Source: Ophiocordyceps camponoti-saundersi (nom. inval.)
Lineage: Eukaryota > Ascomycota > Sordariomycetes > Hypocreales > Ophiocordycipitaceae
DNA length: 50,526 nucleotides
Direction: 5' to 3'
Assembly: GCA_003339415.1 (NCBI GenBank)
Contig: PDHQ01000253.1
Location: forward strand, 1-50,526
The position numbers and the translations under genes were made by a program. This document shows positions 34,702-46,523 of this stretch, piece by piece. The notes under the pieces are model-generated. The model ran no database searches. It saw only the letters and a program-made list of their open reading frames with translations, and was not told where the DNA came from. The stretch's first letter is position 1; every line of letters starts with the position of its first letter.

Positions 34702-35450
34702 GCTTTTCCTACTATACTGATATATCTTCCTTATAAGTTACTCCTCGCTACTATCCCCTCTTAACGATAAATACGTAATATTATAATTTTACTTTTCGCT
34801 ACTTTTAGTACTATATTCCTTTTTTATTACGATATCTATAGTGAGGTTTAGTTAGGCTTTTACTTACGGAGGTAAGTTTCGTAGCTTTCTAAATTTCGTA
34901 TTCGACCCCTTACGCCGTAGTTAATTACGCGCTATATTTACGATAAATAGGCGCGGTAGGAAAGGATAGGCCTACGCCGCCTACGCCTTAGTTAACGCTA
35001 TATATTAACTATATTTCTTTCTTTGCGAATAACCTTAAGTTATCTTTATCTTAAAATTATAAGGGGTTCCCGGTATATATATATTATAATATAAAGAAAT
35101 TATATTATAAAGTAGTAAATAATATATCTTACCTTTCCTACTTATCTTAATTAACCTTATTATATATTATAGTTCGCCTCGCCTAATTTTCGACGCCGTG
35201 CCTAACGGTACTAATAGCTTTATTTATAATAAAATCTCTTAGATAGTAAGAAACTTAATTATACCTACCTTAAGGGATATTTTACGCGCTACCTCCTTAT
35301 ACTAGAAAGATACTATATCGATAATAAGAAAGAAGTAGAACCCCTCCTATCTTATACTTAGCTTTATATATAGGTCTAAGTCTTATAACCTAACTTAGGA
35401 GGACTCGGAAAATATAAACGTCTAAGTTTAAAAGTAAAAGTATCTCGTTT
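33856..35450. other. Microsatellites and spacer
   Basis: TA microsatellites at about 33,865-33,898 and 34,648-34,700, the latter broken by CG steps, and a CT microsatellite at about 34,590-34,625. A plus frame at 34,830-35,060 (reading RSFLNFVFDPLRR and TINRRGRKG) resembles the frame at 32,467 only weakly in layout. I do not call it a gene. Confidence 0.4.
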
Positions 35451-37100
35451 TTCCGTAAATTAATTATAGTAATATTAAAAAAAAAAAAAAAAAACCCGGC
35501 TTATAGCCTAATCCTTTAAGCGTTATCGTTATCTATATAGGCTATGCCTAAAACTAAGCTAGCTTAGTTAATACCTTCTTTTAATATCCCGTAACCGCTA
35601 TCCTCTTCCTTTTTCTTTCTTTTTTCCTCGGCTACGGATACGGATACTAATCTCTAGCGTACGGGTTAGTCCGTTCCTTTACTTTTATCGTTTTCGGCGT
35701 TTTCTTCCTTCTTCTCTTTTCCCCTAGCAGTAAAGGTTTTCTACGAGGCTAGCCTTGCTACGGACCCTCTAAGTTCCTACTATTTTTTATAGAAGCCTTC
35801 CTTAGGCCTGCTTTCCCTGCTATTTTCCTCTTTTTTCGTATTATACTTTCTTCTACTTACTATTTTTAAGAACCCCTTTTCGACTAGGTTATTACGGTTA
35901 TAATAGCTACCGTTATAACGACTATAATAATATCGAAGAAAAAAAAATAACTAAAAGATATATAAAAGGACGGCGGCGGCTACGGTAGCCTTCTATAGTT
36001 ACGTTATATAGTATATGTTTTTATTTCCTTTTTTACCTAATTACCTTTTTTTTTTTTTTTTTTTTTTTTATTTTTTCGGTTCCCTTTTTTCGTTTCCTTT
36101 CTTTTCTAAGTCTTCTCTACTTTTATACGTAGTCTCTTTCTACTATACTTGCCTAAAGTCTTCCTTTCCTTATTATTCTCTCGATCCTAACTCCCCTACG
36201 ACCTTTACGGTTAAGGGATTAATTACTCTTTCGATCGTTTCTAAGCTAGGTTCCCGGGAGAAAAACTAAAGTCGCTATCGGATTTCGTAGCCTCCGCGCT
36301 TAGTTTAGATACTTAAACTTACGCGGGACCTTCTATAGCCGGCAGCGAAAAGAAAAAAAAAAAACTCCTTTAATACTATAGAGTATTAATCAGGCTCGTA
36401 TTCTATAGACCTTAGGAAGACTATGATAGTATAATACCTATTAACTAAAGCTAAACGACGCGAACGACTAGCTAGAGAGGTATACCCCCTTTTGCCTTTT
36501 CCTAGCTTCGAAGCGAGATAGCTTAAAAGCTACGACGCGATATTTTTTCGGTCTCTTTTCCGCTTTACTAAAGGAAATATAATATTTACTTTTCGAAGAT
36601 TTACGACTTAGTAGTTAGCTTTTAGCCTATAATATTCTCTTTAAGAAAGCATACTTATTCGCTATCTTTCTTCTCGAAGACGAAGAGATAGGCCGCTAAA
36701 AGGTTACCGCCTAGTTATTTCTTAAAGCTCCCTTTCCTTATCGACTTCGTTTTCCGGTCGTCCTAACCTCTTAAGTTATTTCCGTCCTCTTTTTTCCTTC
36801 GTTTTTATATTCTTTTACTTATACGTTTCTTTCGGCTTTATTAGATCGAATTATCTAGCTAGGTACCTTTAAACCTCTAAGGAAAATACCTTTTCGTTTA
36901 AGATAATATTTATACTTTTTAGAATACTTAATTAAATAGTCTCTATAGCTTTAGATAATAGGTTAGGGTATATAGTAATATTTTTCTTTTCCTCTTTCCC
37001 TTCCTCTTTCCCCTTCCTCTCGCCCTCCTTCTCCCTTATTTGCCCCCGTATTTCTCCTTACGAAGCACGCCCTCCTTATCGCTTCCGCTATATATAGTCG

Positions 37101-37195
37101 TTTAGCGGGAGAGACGGGCACTCCTATATATAAGAGCCTTAGCATAGAAGACGGTCTTAGGGAAGCGCGATCGTCGGATCTGTTAGGCCGTATAT
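37101..37195 (+). mobile_element. Family B left-end fragment
   Basis: It starts with TTTAGCGGGAGAGACGGGCA and continues through CTCCTATATATA and GAAGACGGTCTTAGGG to GTTAGGCCGTATA, matching the first 100 bases of the family B element at 24,948. The rest of the element is absent, so this is a solo end. Confidence 0.75.
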
Positions 37196-37834
37196 AGTGG
37201 TGGGGTTTAAAAGGCCGATTTAAGCTATTCTAGTCGATTCCGATAGATCTTATTAGTTTATATTACTTAGATAAAGGGGGGGGGGGGTAAAGGAATTACA
37301 GGTCCTATAAAAGTTCGTTTTTATATATAGAAGAAGTATTATTTTTTTCTTCTTTAGTAATAACGACTAAGGTAGCTATAAGCTATCTTAACTTATAATA
37401 ATATATTTTATTATTTATAACTATAGTTTATTTTTAGCTACGTTCCTTTATTTTCCCTTCTTCTTAAGTTTCCTATTTTTCCTATTATTATATCTTATTA
37501 TATCTTATCGTAATATATAAACGCCTTTATACTTAAAAAAAAAAAGGGATATAAACGCCTTTCTTCGTTTTTATTTCGTTAGCGTCCCTTTACTATTTTT
37601 ATTACCACGTAGCCTATTATCTCTACTAACTTTCTACTTATTAGTTTAAGTATATTACTATATATTCACGTCCCCGTTTCTCTAGATATAAAACCCCTTT
37701 ATTCCCTTATATATATATACTCTCTCTCTAATATACGTATATACGAAATTTACGGTTAAAATAGATCCTATTATCTCTTTGTCTCTATATAAGTAACGTA
37801 AGATAAATAAAGAAATAAAATACCTACGTTAAAT

Positions 37835-38155
37835 ATATCCGATAATCTTAAAGAATATAAAAATACTTACCTTATTTAGGCCGCGAACCTACGTAATCTA
37901 TTTACTTAAGTATTCTATACTATTATAGTAGAAATCTAAGATATTTATCTCTAACTCCGGGCGGTTAACTAGTATATTAGTTATAAGATACCTTTACTTT
38001 ACCTTATTAAATAACGATTAGTGCTAAATACTAACGATAAAATAATAAAGCTAGAAGACCGTTTTACGGTAGTTAAGAATTACCCGCAGCCCCTAAATAG
38101 ACCTAAGGCTATACCCCGATATATCTATACGGAGGAGGAGTTAGAGACTAGATAG
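37835..38155 (+). pseudogene. Family C small gene, copy 1
   Basis: A frame of about 107 codons runs from ATA (decayed ATG, 37,835) to TAG (38,153-38,155). It reads SDNLKEYKNTYLI, then LVLNTNDKIIKLEDRFTVV, then RPKAIPRYIYTEEELETR. In-frame stops are TAA/TAG at probable Gln sites. It shares the NDKII-L-D block and the acidic EEEL end with copies 2-4 but is the most divergent. The protein would be small, helical, soluble, with an acidic tail. No family recognised. Confidence 0.55.
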
Positions 38156-39426
38156 ATTTAAGTCTTTTAACTTAATTTAAAAGGATTAGGGGGGGGGGGT
38201 AGTCACGTTATAGTTCTCTATATATAGAGAGAAAGTATATCGATTTTCCGCAAACTAATAGTAGTAATTAGAGGAAAAATAGAAAAAAAAAAAAGCTAGC
38301 CGTAATAGCTTAATTCCCCTAAGCGTTATAGTTATTTATACTAGCTTTAGCTTCTACTTTTACGAATAAAGAAGATATTAAAGGGATATTGCTTATTTAT
38401 TTCTTTATACTTCCTTTTCTCTCTTAACTTTATTTTCCCGCGATATTTTCCTTCCCGGTCGTTTCTAGCTTCTCCTTTCTCCTTTACTTTACCTTTCTCT
38501 ATCCGCTTAATTCTTTCGGCTTCCTTAATATAACTAGCCTAGCTAAATATAAAAAAAAAAAGAAAAAAAAAAAACACGGAGCTTTTAATCGAGAGCGCAC
38601 GGTAAGGACCTTATAAAGACTATAGTAGCATAAGCCTTATTAACTAAATACGAAGGATATAATTTACTAGTTTAAGCTAGTATATCTAAGTAAAGATAGC
38701 TTTAAAGCTATAATATAGTATTCTTTTTATCTCTTTCCGCTTTATCGAAAGAAATATAATATTTATTTTTCGAAAACCTATAATTCGGTAGTCGGCTTTT
38801 AGCTTACGATATTCTCTTAATAAGGCATAGTTCTTCTCTATTATTCTCCTAAAAGATAAATAAAGAAGATACCGATAGCGTACTACCTAGCTATATTCCC
38901 CCTTTTCTCCCTATTCGTATTCTTTATCTAGTTATCTTCTTTTTTTTAGTAGCTTTAGACGATATATTATAGCGTATAGCGTTCTTCTTCTTCCTTTCTT
39001 CCCCGCCTTTTTACTTTCCTTTTCTTCCCTTTTCTTATTATTAGATCTTATTAGATCTTATCGGATCTTATCTTTCTTATCGTAGTATATAGACGCCTTT
39101 TATAGTTATCCTTTATTAATACTAATCTTATCTATTTCTTTATTAATATAGCGATTTATAGCTTTATAATACCCCTATCTCTTAGAAAGGGGCAAATAAA
39201 CGCCTTTTTTAAACGGTTCGTTTTACCGGTATCTTTCTTCGTTTTCGTAATAACGCCGCTAATTTACTTATTTAAGTAACTTACGATATATTTACGTCTT
39301 AGTTTATATATATATAAACCCCCTTATCCCCCTTTCTCTTATATATACTTATAAGTTTAATTCTTAAGTTTAATTCTTAAGAGCTATCTTATATTACGAC
39401 TATTATTTAATTATAAAAAATAAGAA

Positions 39427-39810
39427 AATATTAAGAATAATATAGCTTCTTAAATCCTTAACGCTTTAAGATAAATCGCGGAGAACTTTACCGCTAGGAG
39501 CGGAGCTTATAGTAACCCTTTTACTAACGTCGCCTCCTATATGCGATAGCTTATATAAGTGCTTATTAATTTCGTTACGGAAATCCGATCCTTTACGAAT
39601 TAGCTTCGCTCCTTCGATAAGCGCCTTAGTTATATAATATCCTAACCTAACCTCGTTAAATAACTATTAATATTAACTAGTAACGATAAAATAATAGGGC
39701 TTAAGGATAATCTTATAGTAGCTAACGGTTTACCGCCCCGCGAATAAAGATATACGGATATATCTATATACGATATTAACGAGGAGGAGCTAGATAAAGG
39801 GGAGATCTAA
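39427..39810 (+). pseudogene. Family C small gene, copy 2
   Basis: One frame of about 127 codons runs to TAA at 39,808-39,810. It reads ILNALR, then IAENFTARSGAYSNPFTNV, FDKRLSYIIS, LLILTSNDKIIGLKDNLIV, ANGLPPRE, and NEEELDKGEI. Stops inside are TAA/TAG only, mostly where copies 3 and 4 also have them, at presumed Gln codons. The repeated Leu/Ile spacing suggests amphipathic helices, possibly a coiled coil. The start codon cannot be fixed because ATG is destroyed in this DNA. Unknown function; the gene is conserved with each repeat unit, so it is probably the unit's own product. Confidence 0.6.
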
Positions 39811-40089
39811 ATCTTATAATTACCGGGGGAATAGGTAGGTTTAAGTATAATAGCTTAATCGTAGAGGATTAGGGGATATAAAGGTTTAAGTCTTTTTACT
39901 TTCGGGGCGAGGAGGAGGGTAAGCTAAATAGTAATCCTCTATATAGAAAAGAATAAGATATTAGTTTACTTTATAATTATAGCGGTAATAAAGAACGATA
40001 ATTACGAATAATTCGATAAATCTCTCGGTACCTTAGAATAGATACTCTATTCGGTAATTTATTATAGTAAAGTATAGATAGTTTTAAGG

Positions 40090-40440
40090 AATAACGACTA
40101 AGGTAGCCGTAAGCCTTTTAAAATATAAAAGTAGTCGCTATAAGCGTATCTTTATATAGCTAGTTAGGCTACCTATTTACGTAGCCCTTATTCTTTTCCT
40201 TCCCTTTAGAATTGCTACGAATTACGAGGATTACCTTATATTACTTAGTATTACTCGTTTTTTTCCTCTACTTTTTCGATTCGCTATAAGTGTCTTTTTC
40301 CCACGTTATAGTTACTTTCCTAGGTATAATCGAATAAGAAGAGCTATTTTTTTCTTCTTACGGCTTTTTTACTCCGCGATAATTAGTTTTACCTCTCTCC
40401 TACCCTTACTACTGCTCTCTCTTACGCGCCTTTCTTTATA
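40090..40440 (+). repeat. Module M copy in the family C array
   Basis: It matches 24,585-24,940 and 42,362-42,705 block for block (CTAAGGTAGCCGTAAGCC, GTCGCTATAAGCGTATC, TAGCTAGTTAGGCTACCT, AATTGCTACGAATTAC, GAATAAGAAGAGCTATTTTT). It sits between the end of one C unit and the next. It may be a separate small element trapped in the array, or the array's own segment from which family B took its right half. Confidence 0.6.
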
Positions 40441-41640
40441 AGAGCACCTCCTTATTTAATATGTCCGTTAAAGGTAAATAACGATAACGCCGAAGTTATA
40501 CTACTTAGCTATCTTTTTCTTTTTCTTTTTCTGCTTTTCGTAATTAGATATAGATATTTACGTAGAAGTATTAGTAACCTATAGCGAAGGAAAAAAAAAG
40601 GCATTTAATAGGGGATACGCGGTAAGGACCCTATAAAGATTACTATAACGTAAGTCTTATTTAACGAAGGCGAAGAACGCGATCTACTAGCTTAGGCTAG
40701 GTAGGTCCGGGAGGAGACGGTCCTAAAGTTATAGCACGTTATTATCTTAGTCTCTTTTCCGCTCTTCCGAAGTAAATATTAGATTTAGTTATCGAAGACC
40801 TGCGATTCAGCAGTTAGTATCCGACTTATAACGTTCTTTTAAGAAGGTATATTTCTTCTTTATTACTCTCCTTAATTACGAATAAGGAAGACGCCTAAAG
40901 CGTAGTTCCTAGCCGTTTTCTTCTCTTTCTGCTTATTCTTTTTTCTTTAACTAGCTGTCTTCTTCTTATCGTGCCTATTCGTTTCTTTATATTTTCTCTT
41001 CCCTCTTAACTTTATCCCCCCCGTTATCTTATCCTTCCCGCTCGTTTTTATCTTCTTCTTTCCCTTTAAACCTTAGAGAAGTACGCCTCTTCGTTTAAGA
41101 TAATACTCTTTCTTCTTAAGTATTTAATTAGATATAGACTTAGCCGCTCTAGACGATAGATTATAGCGTATAGCGTCCTTCTTCTTCTTTTCTTCCCTAC
41201 TTTCTTACTTTCCTCTTTTTCCCTTTTCTTATTATTAGATCTTATTAGATCTTATCAGATCTTATCTTTCTTATCGTAATATATAAACGCTTTTTATAAT
41301 TATCTTTTATCGATACTAATCTTATCTAATTCTCTATTAATATAGCGATTTATAGCCTTATAATATACCTATCTTTTAGAAAAGGGTAAATAAACGCCTC
41401 TCTTAGACGGTTCGTTTTACTAGTATTTTTCTTCGTTTTTATAATAATACCGCTAATTTACTCGTTTAAGTAACTTACGATATATTCACGTCCTAGTTTA
41501 TCTAGATATAAACCCCCCTCCTCGCCCCCTTTCTCTTATATAAACTTATAAGTTTAATTCTTAAGTTCTATTCTTAAGTTCTATTCTTAAGAGCTATCTT
41601 ACGCCGCTACCGTTATTTAATTATAAAAAAATAAGAAAAT

Positions 41641-42084
41641 ATTGAGAATAATATATTTTCTTAAATCCTAAACGCTCTTAGATATATCGCGGATAACTTA
41701 GCCGCTAGGAACGAAGCCTATAATAACTCTCTTACTAACGTCGCCGACTATATACGATAGCTTATATAGGCGCTTCTTAATATTATTACGGAATTCCGAT
41801 CTACTACGAATTAGCGTCGCTTCCTCGATAAGCGCCTTAGTTATATAATATCCTAACCTAACCTTATTAAATAACTATTAATACTAACTAGTAACGATAA
41901 AATAATAAAGCTTAAGGATAATCTTATAATAGCTAATAGTTTACCGCCCCGTAAACGAGAACGTATAGATATATTTATAGATAATCTTATAATAGCTAAC
42001 GGTCTAACGCCCCGCAAATAAGGACGTATAGATATATTTATATATAACTTTAATAAGGAGGAGCTAGACGAAGGGGAGATCTAA
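41641..42084 (+). pseudogene. Family C small gene, copy 3, with internal duplication
   Basis: Same frame as copy 2: NALRYIADNLAARNEAYNNS, then LTNVADYIR, FRSTTN, RRFLDKRLSYIIS, LLILTSNDKIIKLKDNLI, PPRKRERIDIFID, ending EEELDEGEI with TAA at 42,082-42,084. A 63-bp (21-codon) in-frame direct duplication begins at 41,917 and 41,980 and is absent from the other copies. In-frame duplication suggests that it arose while the gene was still coding. Stops are TAA/TAG only. Confidence 0.62.
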
Positions 42085-42361
42085 ATCTTATAATTACTAG
42101 GGGAATAAGCAGGTCTAAGTATAATAGCTTAATCGTAAAGGATTAGGGGATATAGAGGTCTAAGTCTTTTTATTTTCAGGGCGAGGAGGAGGGTAAGCTA
42201 GATAGTAATCCTCTATATAGAAAAGAATAAGATATTAGTTTACTATATAATTATAGCGGTGATAAAAAATAATAATTACGAATAATTCGATAAATCTCTC
42301 GGTACCTTAGAACGGATACTCTATTCGGTAATTTATTATAGTAAAGTATAGATAGTCTTAA

Positions 42362-42705
42362 GGAATAATAACTAAGGTAGCTATAAGCTTTTTAAAATAT
42401 AAAGGTAGTCGCTATAAGCGTATCCTTATATAGCTAGTTAGGCTACCTAGCTATATAGCCTTTATTCTTTTCCTTCCTTTTAGAATTGCTACGAATTATA
42501 AGGATTACCTTATATTACTTAGAATTCCTTATTATTTTCTCTTTACTTTCGATACGCACTAAGTATCTTTTCCCCTATTCGAACTCTTTTCCTTAACGTA
42601 ATCGAAAGAGAAGAGCCTCTCTTCTTTTACTCGAGGTTTTTTTACTACGTAATACTTCGTTTTACTTCTATTCTACCCTCGCCGCTACTCTCCCTAACGT
42701 ACCTT
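42362..42705 (+). repeat. Module M copy in the family C array
   Basis: Same blocks and position relative to the C unit as at 40,090-40,440. A further partial copy occurs at about 43,480-43,740, so the array includes at least one incomplete extra unit between 42.7 and 44.0 kb. Confidence 0.58.
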
Positions 42706-43367
42706 CTTTTACGGTAGCCCCTACTTCTTTAACATATCTATAAAGAATTAATAAAGAAGACGCCGAAGTTATAGTTCCCGGCCGTCTTTTCTTCTTCTGC
42801 CGTTTATTTTCTTTACCTAGCTATCTTCTTCTTTTCCCCTCTTCCCTCTTAACTTTATCTTCCTTATAATAACCTTCTCTTTCCTAATTGCGATAATATC
42901 TAATTTTACTTACGCCTGCTACTATTACCTTTATCTACGACTACCTAACGCTGCGATAACGCCGCCGGCAATAACGATTACTTACGAGCCCGACTACCGA
43001 CGCCGCTACTCTTATAGGCCTTTTACCTCTTCTACCTTAAGATAGCCTTCTTCTTTTTTAATTTTTCTCTAGCTTTAAGCGTATGCTTAGCCTGCCGGTT
43101 TTCCTTCTTCTCCTACGTCTTATATACCCTATATAGCCTTTATCTATCTTTTCGGCTCTATTAATAGCTAATAATAGCACGATACTAGTTTTCTACTACC
43201 CGCGAGGGTTTTCTGCCGGTTAAATTATACCTTAATAAGGCTTTTAGAGACGGAGGGTTAATACCCCTTTATCTACGTTATTAGTAATAGACTTAGTAAG
43301 TAGGTATAAAAAGCACGCTAGGCTTAGCTAGGGCTATAAGTTAGCACGAACAGGAGCCCCCCCCCCC

Positions 43368-43470
43368 CCTTCTTATACGGATTATTATCCTTAGGTTAAA
43401 TTAAGCTCGACTATTTTACTATTTTAATATACTATCTTTTTTTTCTATTACTTAGCTATATAATACTTTT
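43368..43470 (+). repeat. Repeat G, copy 2
   Basis: It resembles 18,905-19,020 in the same orientation. It follows a C13 tract (43,357-43,369). At 19,027 the equivalent position is followed by a family A element, absent here. Confidence 0.42.
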
Positions 43471-44503
43471 TCTTTTCCTACTATTATAAATTACTATAAA
43501 TTATACGGATTACCTTATATTACTTAGAATTACTTATATTTTCTATTTCTATATCGAGGCGCTATTATTATCCTTTCCTATATTAAAATTATTTTCCTAG
43601 GTATTATTAAAAAAGAAAAGCCGCTCCTTTTTTACTTACGGTTTTTTTATAACGTAATAATTCGTTTTACCTCTTTTCGGCTTTTACTAGTATACTCCCT
43701 AACGCACTTTTCTTTACGGTAGCCCTACTCCTTCGATATATTCGTTAAAGATAAATAAAGAAGATGCCGAAATTATATTACTCGGCTATCTTTTTCTTTT
43801 CTGCCTGTTCGTTTCTTTATACTTCCTCTTCCCTCTTAACCTCGTCTTCCCCGAGATCTTATCTTTCCTATTCGTTTCTATCTTCTTCTCTCCCTTTACT
43901 TTTACTTTTTCTATCCGCTTATTCCTTTCGGCTTCCTTAGATTAATCTATCCGGCCGGATATCTTCGGACTTATAAGGAGTCCGCCTTTCCGTCTAAGAT
44001 AATACTTTTTCCTTCTTAAGTATTTAATTAATTATAAAGATAGCGGCTATAAAATATAAGTAATAGCGTATAGCGTCCTTCTTTTTCTTTTCTTTCCCTA
44101 CCCTTTACTTCTCTTTTTTTTTTTCTAATTATTAGATTTTATAGTATCTTATCTTATTTTATCGTAAAATATAAACGCCTTTTATAGTTATCTTTAATCG
44201 ATACTAATCTTATCGTTTTCTCTATTTAGATTTATAGCCTTATAAGGCTATAATACCCCTATCTCTTAGAAAAGGGTAAATAGACGCCTCTTTTAGACGG
44301 TTCGTTTTACCGATATTTTTCTTCGTTTTTATAATAACGCTACTAATTTACTTATTTAAGTAACTTACGATATATTCACATTCTAGTTTATCTAGATATA
44401 AACCCCCCTCCTTACCCCTTTTCTCTTATATAAACTTATAAGTTTAATTCTTAAGAGCTATCTTACGCCGCTACCGTTATTTAATTATAAAAAATAAGAA
44501 AAT

Positions 44504-44884
44504 ATCGAGAATAATATATCTTCTAAAATCCTAAACGCTTTTAAATAGATCGCGGATAACTTAGCCGCTAGGAACGAAGCTTATAATAACTCTCTTACTA
44601 ATATTACCTATTAGATATAATTACTTATATAAGCGTTTCTTAATATCGTTACGGAATTCTAATTTATTACGAATTAGCTTCGCTCCCTTTATAAGCGCCT
44701 TAGTTATATAATATCTTAACTTAACCTTATCGAATAACTATTAATACTAACTAGTAACGATAAAATAATAAGGCTTAAGGATAAACTTATAGTAGCTAAT
44801 AGTTTGCCGCCCCGCGAATAAGGATATACGGATATATCTATATACGACTTTAATAAGGAGGAGCTAGACGAAAGGGAGATCTAA
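44504..44884 (+). pseudogene. Family C small gene, copy 4
   Basis: It is collinear with copies 2 and 3: IENNISSKILNAFK, then IADNLAARNEAYNNSL, and an acidic EEELDE-EI end with TAA at 44,882-44,884. It has one or two extra lesions around the middle (TAA/TAG). The upstream 500 bases also match those of copies 2 and 3, including the TATAAACCCCC-like and CTTAAGAGCTATCTTA blocks, which probably formed the promoter and 5' leader. Confidence 0.58.
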
Positions 44885-44953
44885 ATCCTATAACTACTAG
44901 GGGGGGGGATAAGTAGGTTTAAAGCTTATAACTAGATTATAGAGGATTAAAAA

Positions 44954-45471
44954 GGGGGGGGGGGGGGGGAGATAGTAATTCTTTATAAGGGGGGGGTTAA
45001 TAGAGAGTTAGTTTTCTATATAAAGATAAGATAAGAGGCAAAAGGAAAAATAGGAACTATTTAACTAGTTATCGAGATTCTTAAGATAAGAATTTAAATT
45101 AGTAATTTATAGTATAAAAGTATAAAGTTCGAAATAAAGTTATAATTCTATTTAGTAAAGTTTTTATTATAAGTTTTCTCTAAGACTTAACTTACGATAT
45201 ACGACTTTTATAATAGCTATTAAGATAAGGTTAGAGGCTAATTACTTACTTAATTTTTTTCTTCTTTTAAGGGAAACTAATCTATATTATATACCTAATA
45301 ATAGCCCTTATCTTATTTTAATCGCCTTTTATATCCTAATCCTTAGGAGCTCTTAAGAGAAGGAAGGGGCTAAGATATTATCTAATTAAACCTAGTATAA
45401 AACCTTAATAGCTTCCTAGCTAAGGTACGCGTATATTTTTTTCCCCGGGCGTATCCCTTACCGCCGCTAAA
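44954..45471 (+). mobile_element. Family A TIR element joined to a G-tract
   Basis: It begins in a G16 tract (44,954-44,969) that replaces the left terminal repeat and first 120 bases. From the TAGTAATTCTTTATA block onward it is collinear with other copies and ends CCGCCGCTAAA at 45,471, followed by CTAC. It lies directly at the end of the last family C unit. Confidence 0.75.
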
Positions 45472-46254
45472 CTACGCCGATATTCGGTACTAATACTAAG
45501 GTAATATAAAGGAACTATTTAATATCTATATTAAAGGGCGGATTACGTAGGATATATATAATATTATTAATTATCTTTCCTATACTTTATAGCTAGTAAA
45601 GAGGCCGCTAAATAGCTTATAGTAATCTTTACTAAGCTCTCGCTTAATTATCTAAGCTATATTAGTTAACTAATAACTCTTAAAGTAACTTTTTATTCTA
45701 AGAAGTAGCTACTTTTTATTATAAGCTTTAATTTATTTATAGCTAAAAAAGTTTATACGCTTCTTTAAGCTTAGTTACCCGCGTCTGCGTCCGATAAGTA
45801 TCGGCCTCTAGAGGGATATTCTTAGATATCTTCGATAATTAAACTTAGGTATATAAGGCTTACCGCGAATAATAGTACAGGCTTAGCGCTTATTAGGTTC
45901 CCGTTTTGCTCTATTCTTTTTAAGAAGCTTAGAGATAGGCACTTAACTACTATAGCTTATTATTTACCTTTTTTAAGCGAACTCGCTACTAACTTTTACT
46001 AATTGCTTCTTCCTTTCTACTTCCTATTTACGTTACTTTATCTCTTAAATATAAGTAATAAACTCTCTATTATTCTTAGTAAGGAACCTCTTAAGCTATT
46101 CCTTATTCTTCGCCTAGCGTTAGCTTTTAAGTAATATCTCCTTTTTAATCGAGTCGGGTATAAAATCCCCGTCCTTCGAATTATTATTATTAAAATTACT
46201 AAAGCTTATAAAAGTTAGTCCTTATACGTTAATACCTTTAGTTATCTTTTATAT
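45472..46254. other. No gene assigned between two family A copies
   Basis: AT-rich with moderate GC near 45,770-45,900. Plus-strand stretches open over 40-60 codons are present but share nothing with the decayed genes elsewhere. Confidence 0.4.
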
Positions 46255-46523
46255 ATTTAGTATTAATTAAGTACTTAACCTTTTAAAACGAGTATTTAAA
46301 TTATAAGCTTACTATAAAAGTATAAGGATTATAGTAAAGCTATAATTCTATTTAATAGAGTTTTTACTAGAAGTCCTCTATAAGACTTAACTTATAATAT
46401 ACGACCTTAAGAATAGCTTAGAAGATAAGCTTAAGGGCTAATTCTTACTTTATTCCTCTATCTTTTAAGGGAAACTAAACTATATTATATACTTTATAAT
46501 AACCCTTATACTATCTTAGGCGA

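Larger units (their letters stand above)
35450..45000 (+). repeat. Array of about four degenerate ~2-kb repeats (family C)
   Basis: Landmark blocks recur in the same order and orientation. TATCGTA-TATA-ACGCC is at 37,507, 39,078, 41,268 and 44,156. CTAACGATAAAATAAT is near 38,010, 39,685, 41,890 and 44,752. A TAGTAATTCTCTATATA-type block is at 38,205, 39,925, 42,198 and 44,970. A GGTAAGGACC-TATAAAGA block is near 36,403, 38,600 and 40,620. A GACTAAGGTAGCCGTAAG block is at 37,367, 40,097 and 42,369. The period is about 2.0-2.3 kb where complete. Units differ by deletions (first unit) and inserts (42,750-43,480). Each carries one small decayed gene. An A18 tract (35,477-35,494), a T24 tract (36,046-36,069) and G-tracts at unit ends are also present. 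Confidence 0.78.

Noticed and set aside
32467..35060. Duplicated gene pair at 32.5 and 34.8 kb
   Set aside because: Both have a FI-IS and glycine-Lys block, but similarity is confined to a few residues and the DNA does not align.
36015..36269. 84-codon Phe-rich open frame
   Set aside because: Most of it is translated from a T24 tract and pyrimidine-rich DNA; it is low-complexity, without a homologous frame in the other repeat units.
36963..37145. 60-codon minus-strand open frame
   Set aside because: Arg/Gly/Glu-rich translation of a pyrimidine tract, running into the family B fragment at 37,101; no support from the other units.
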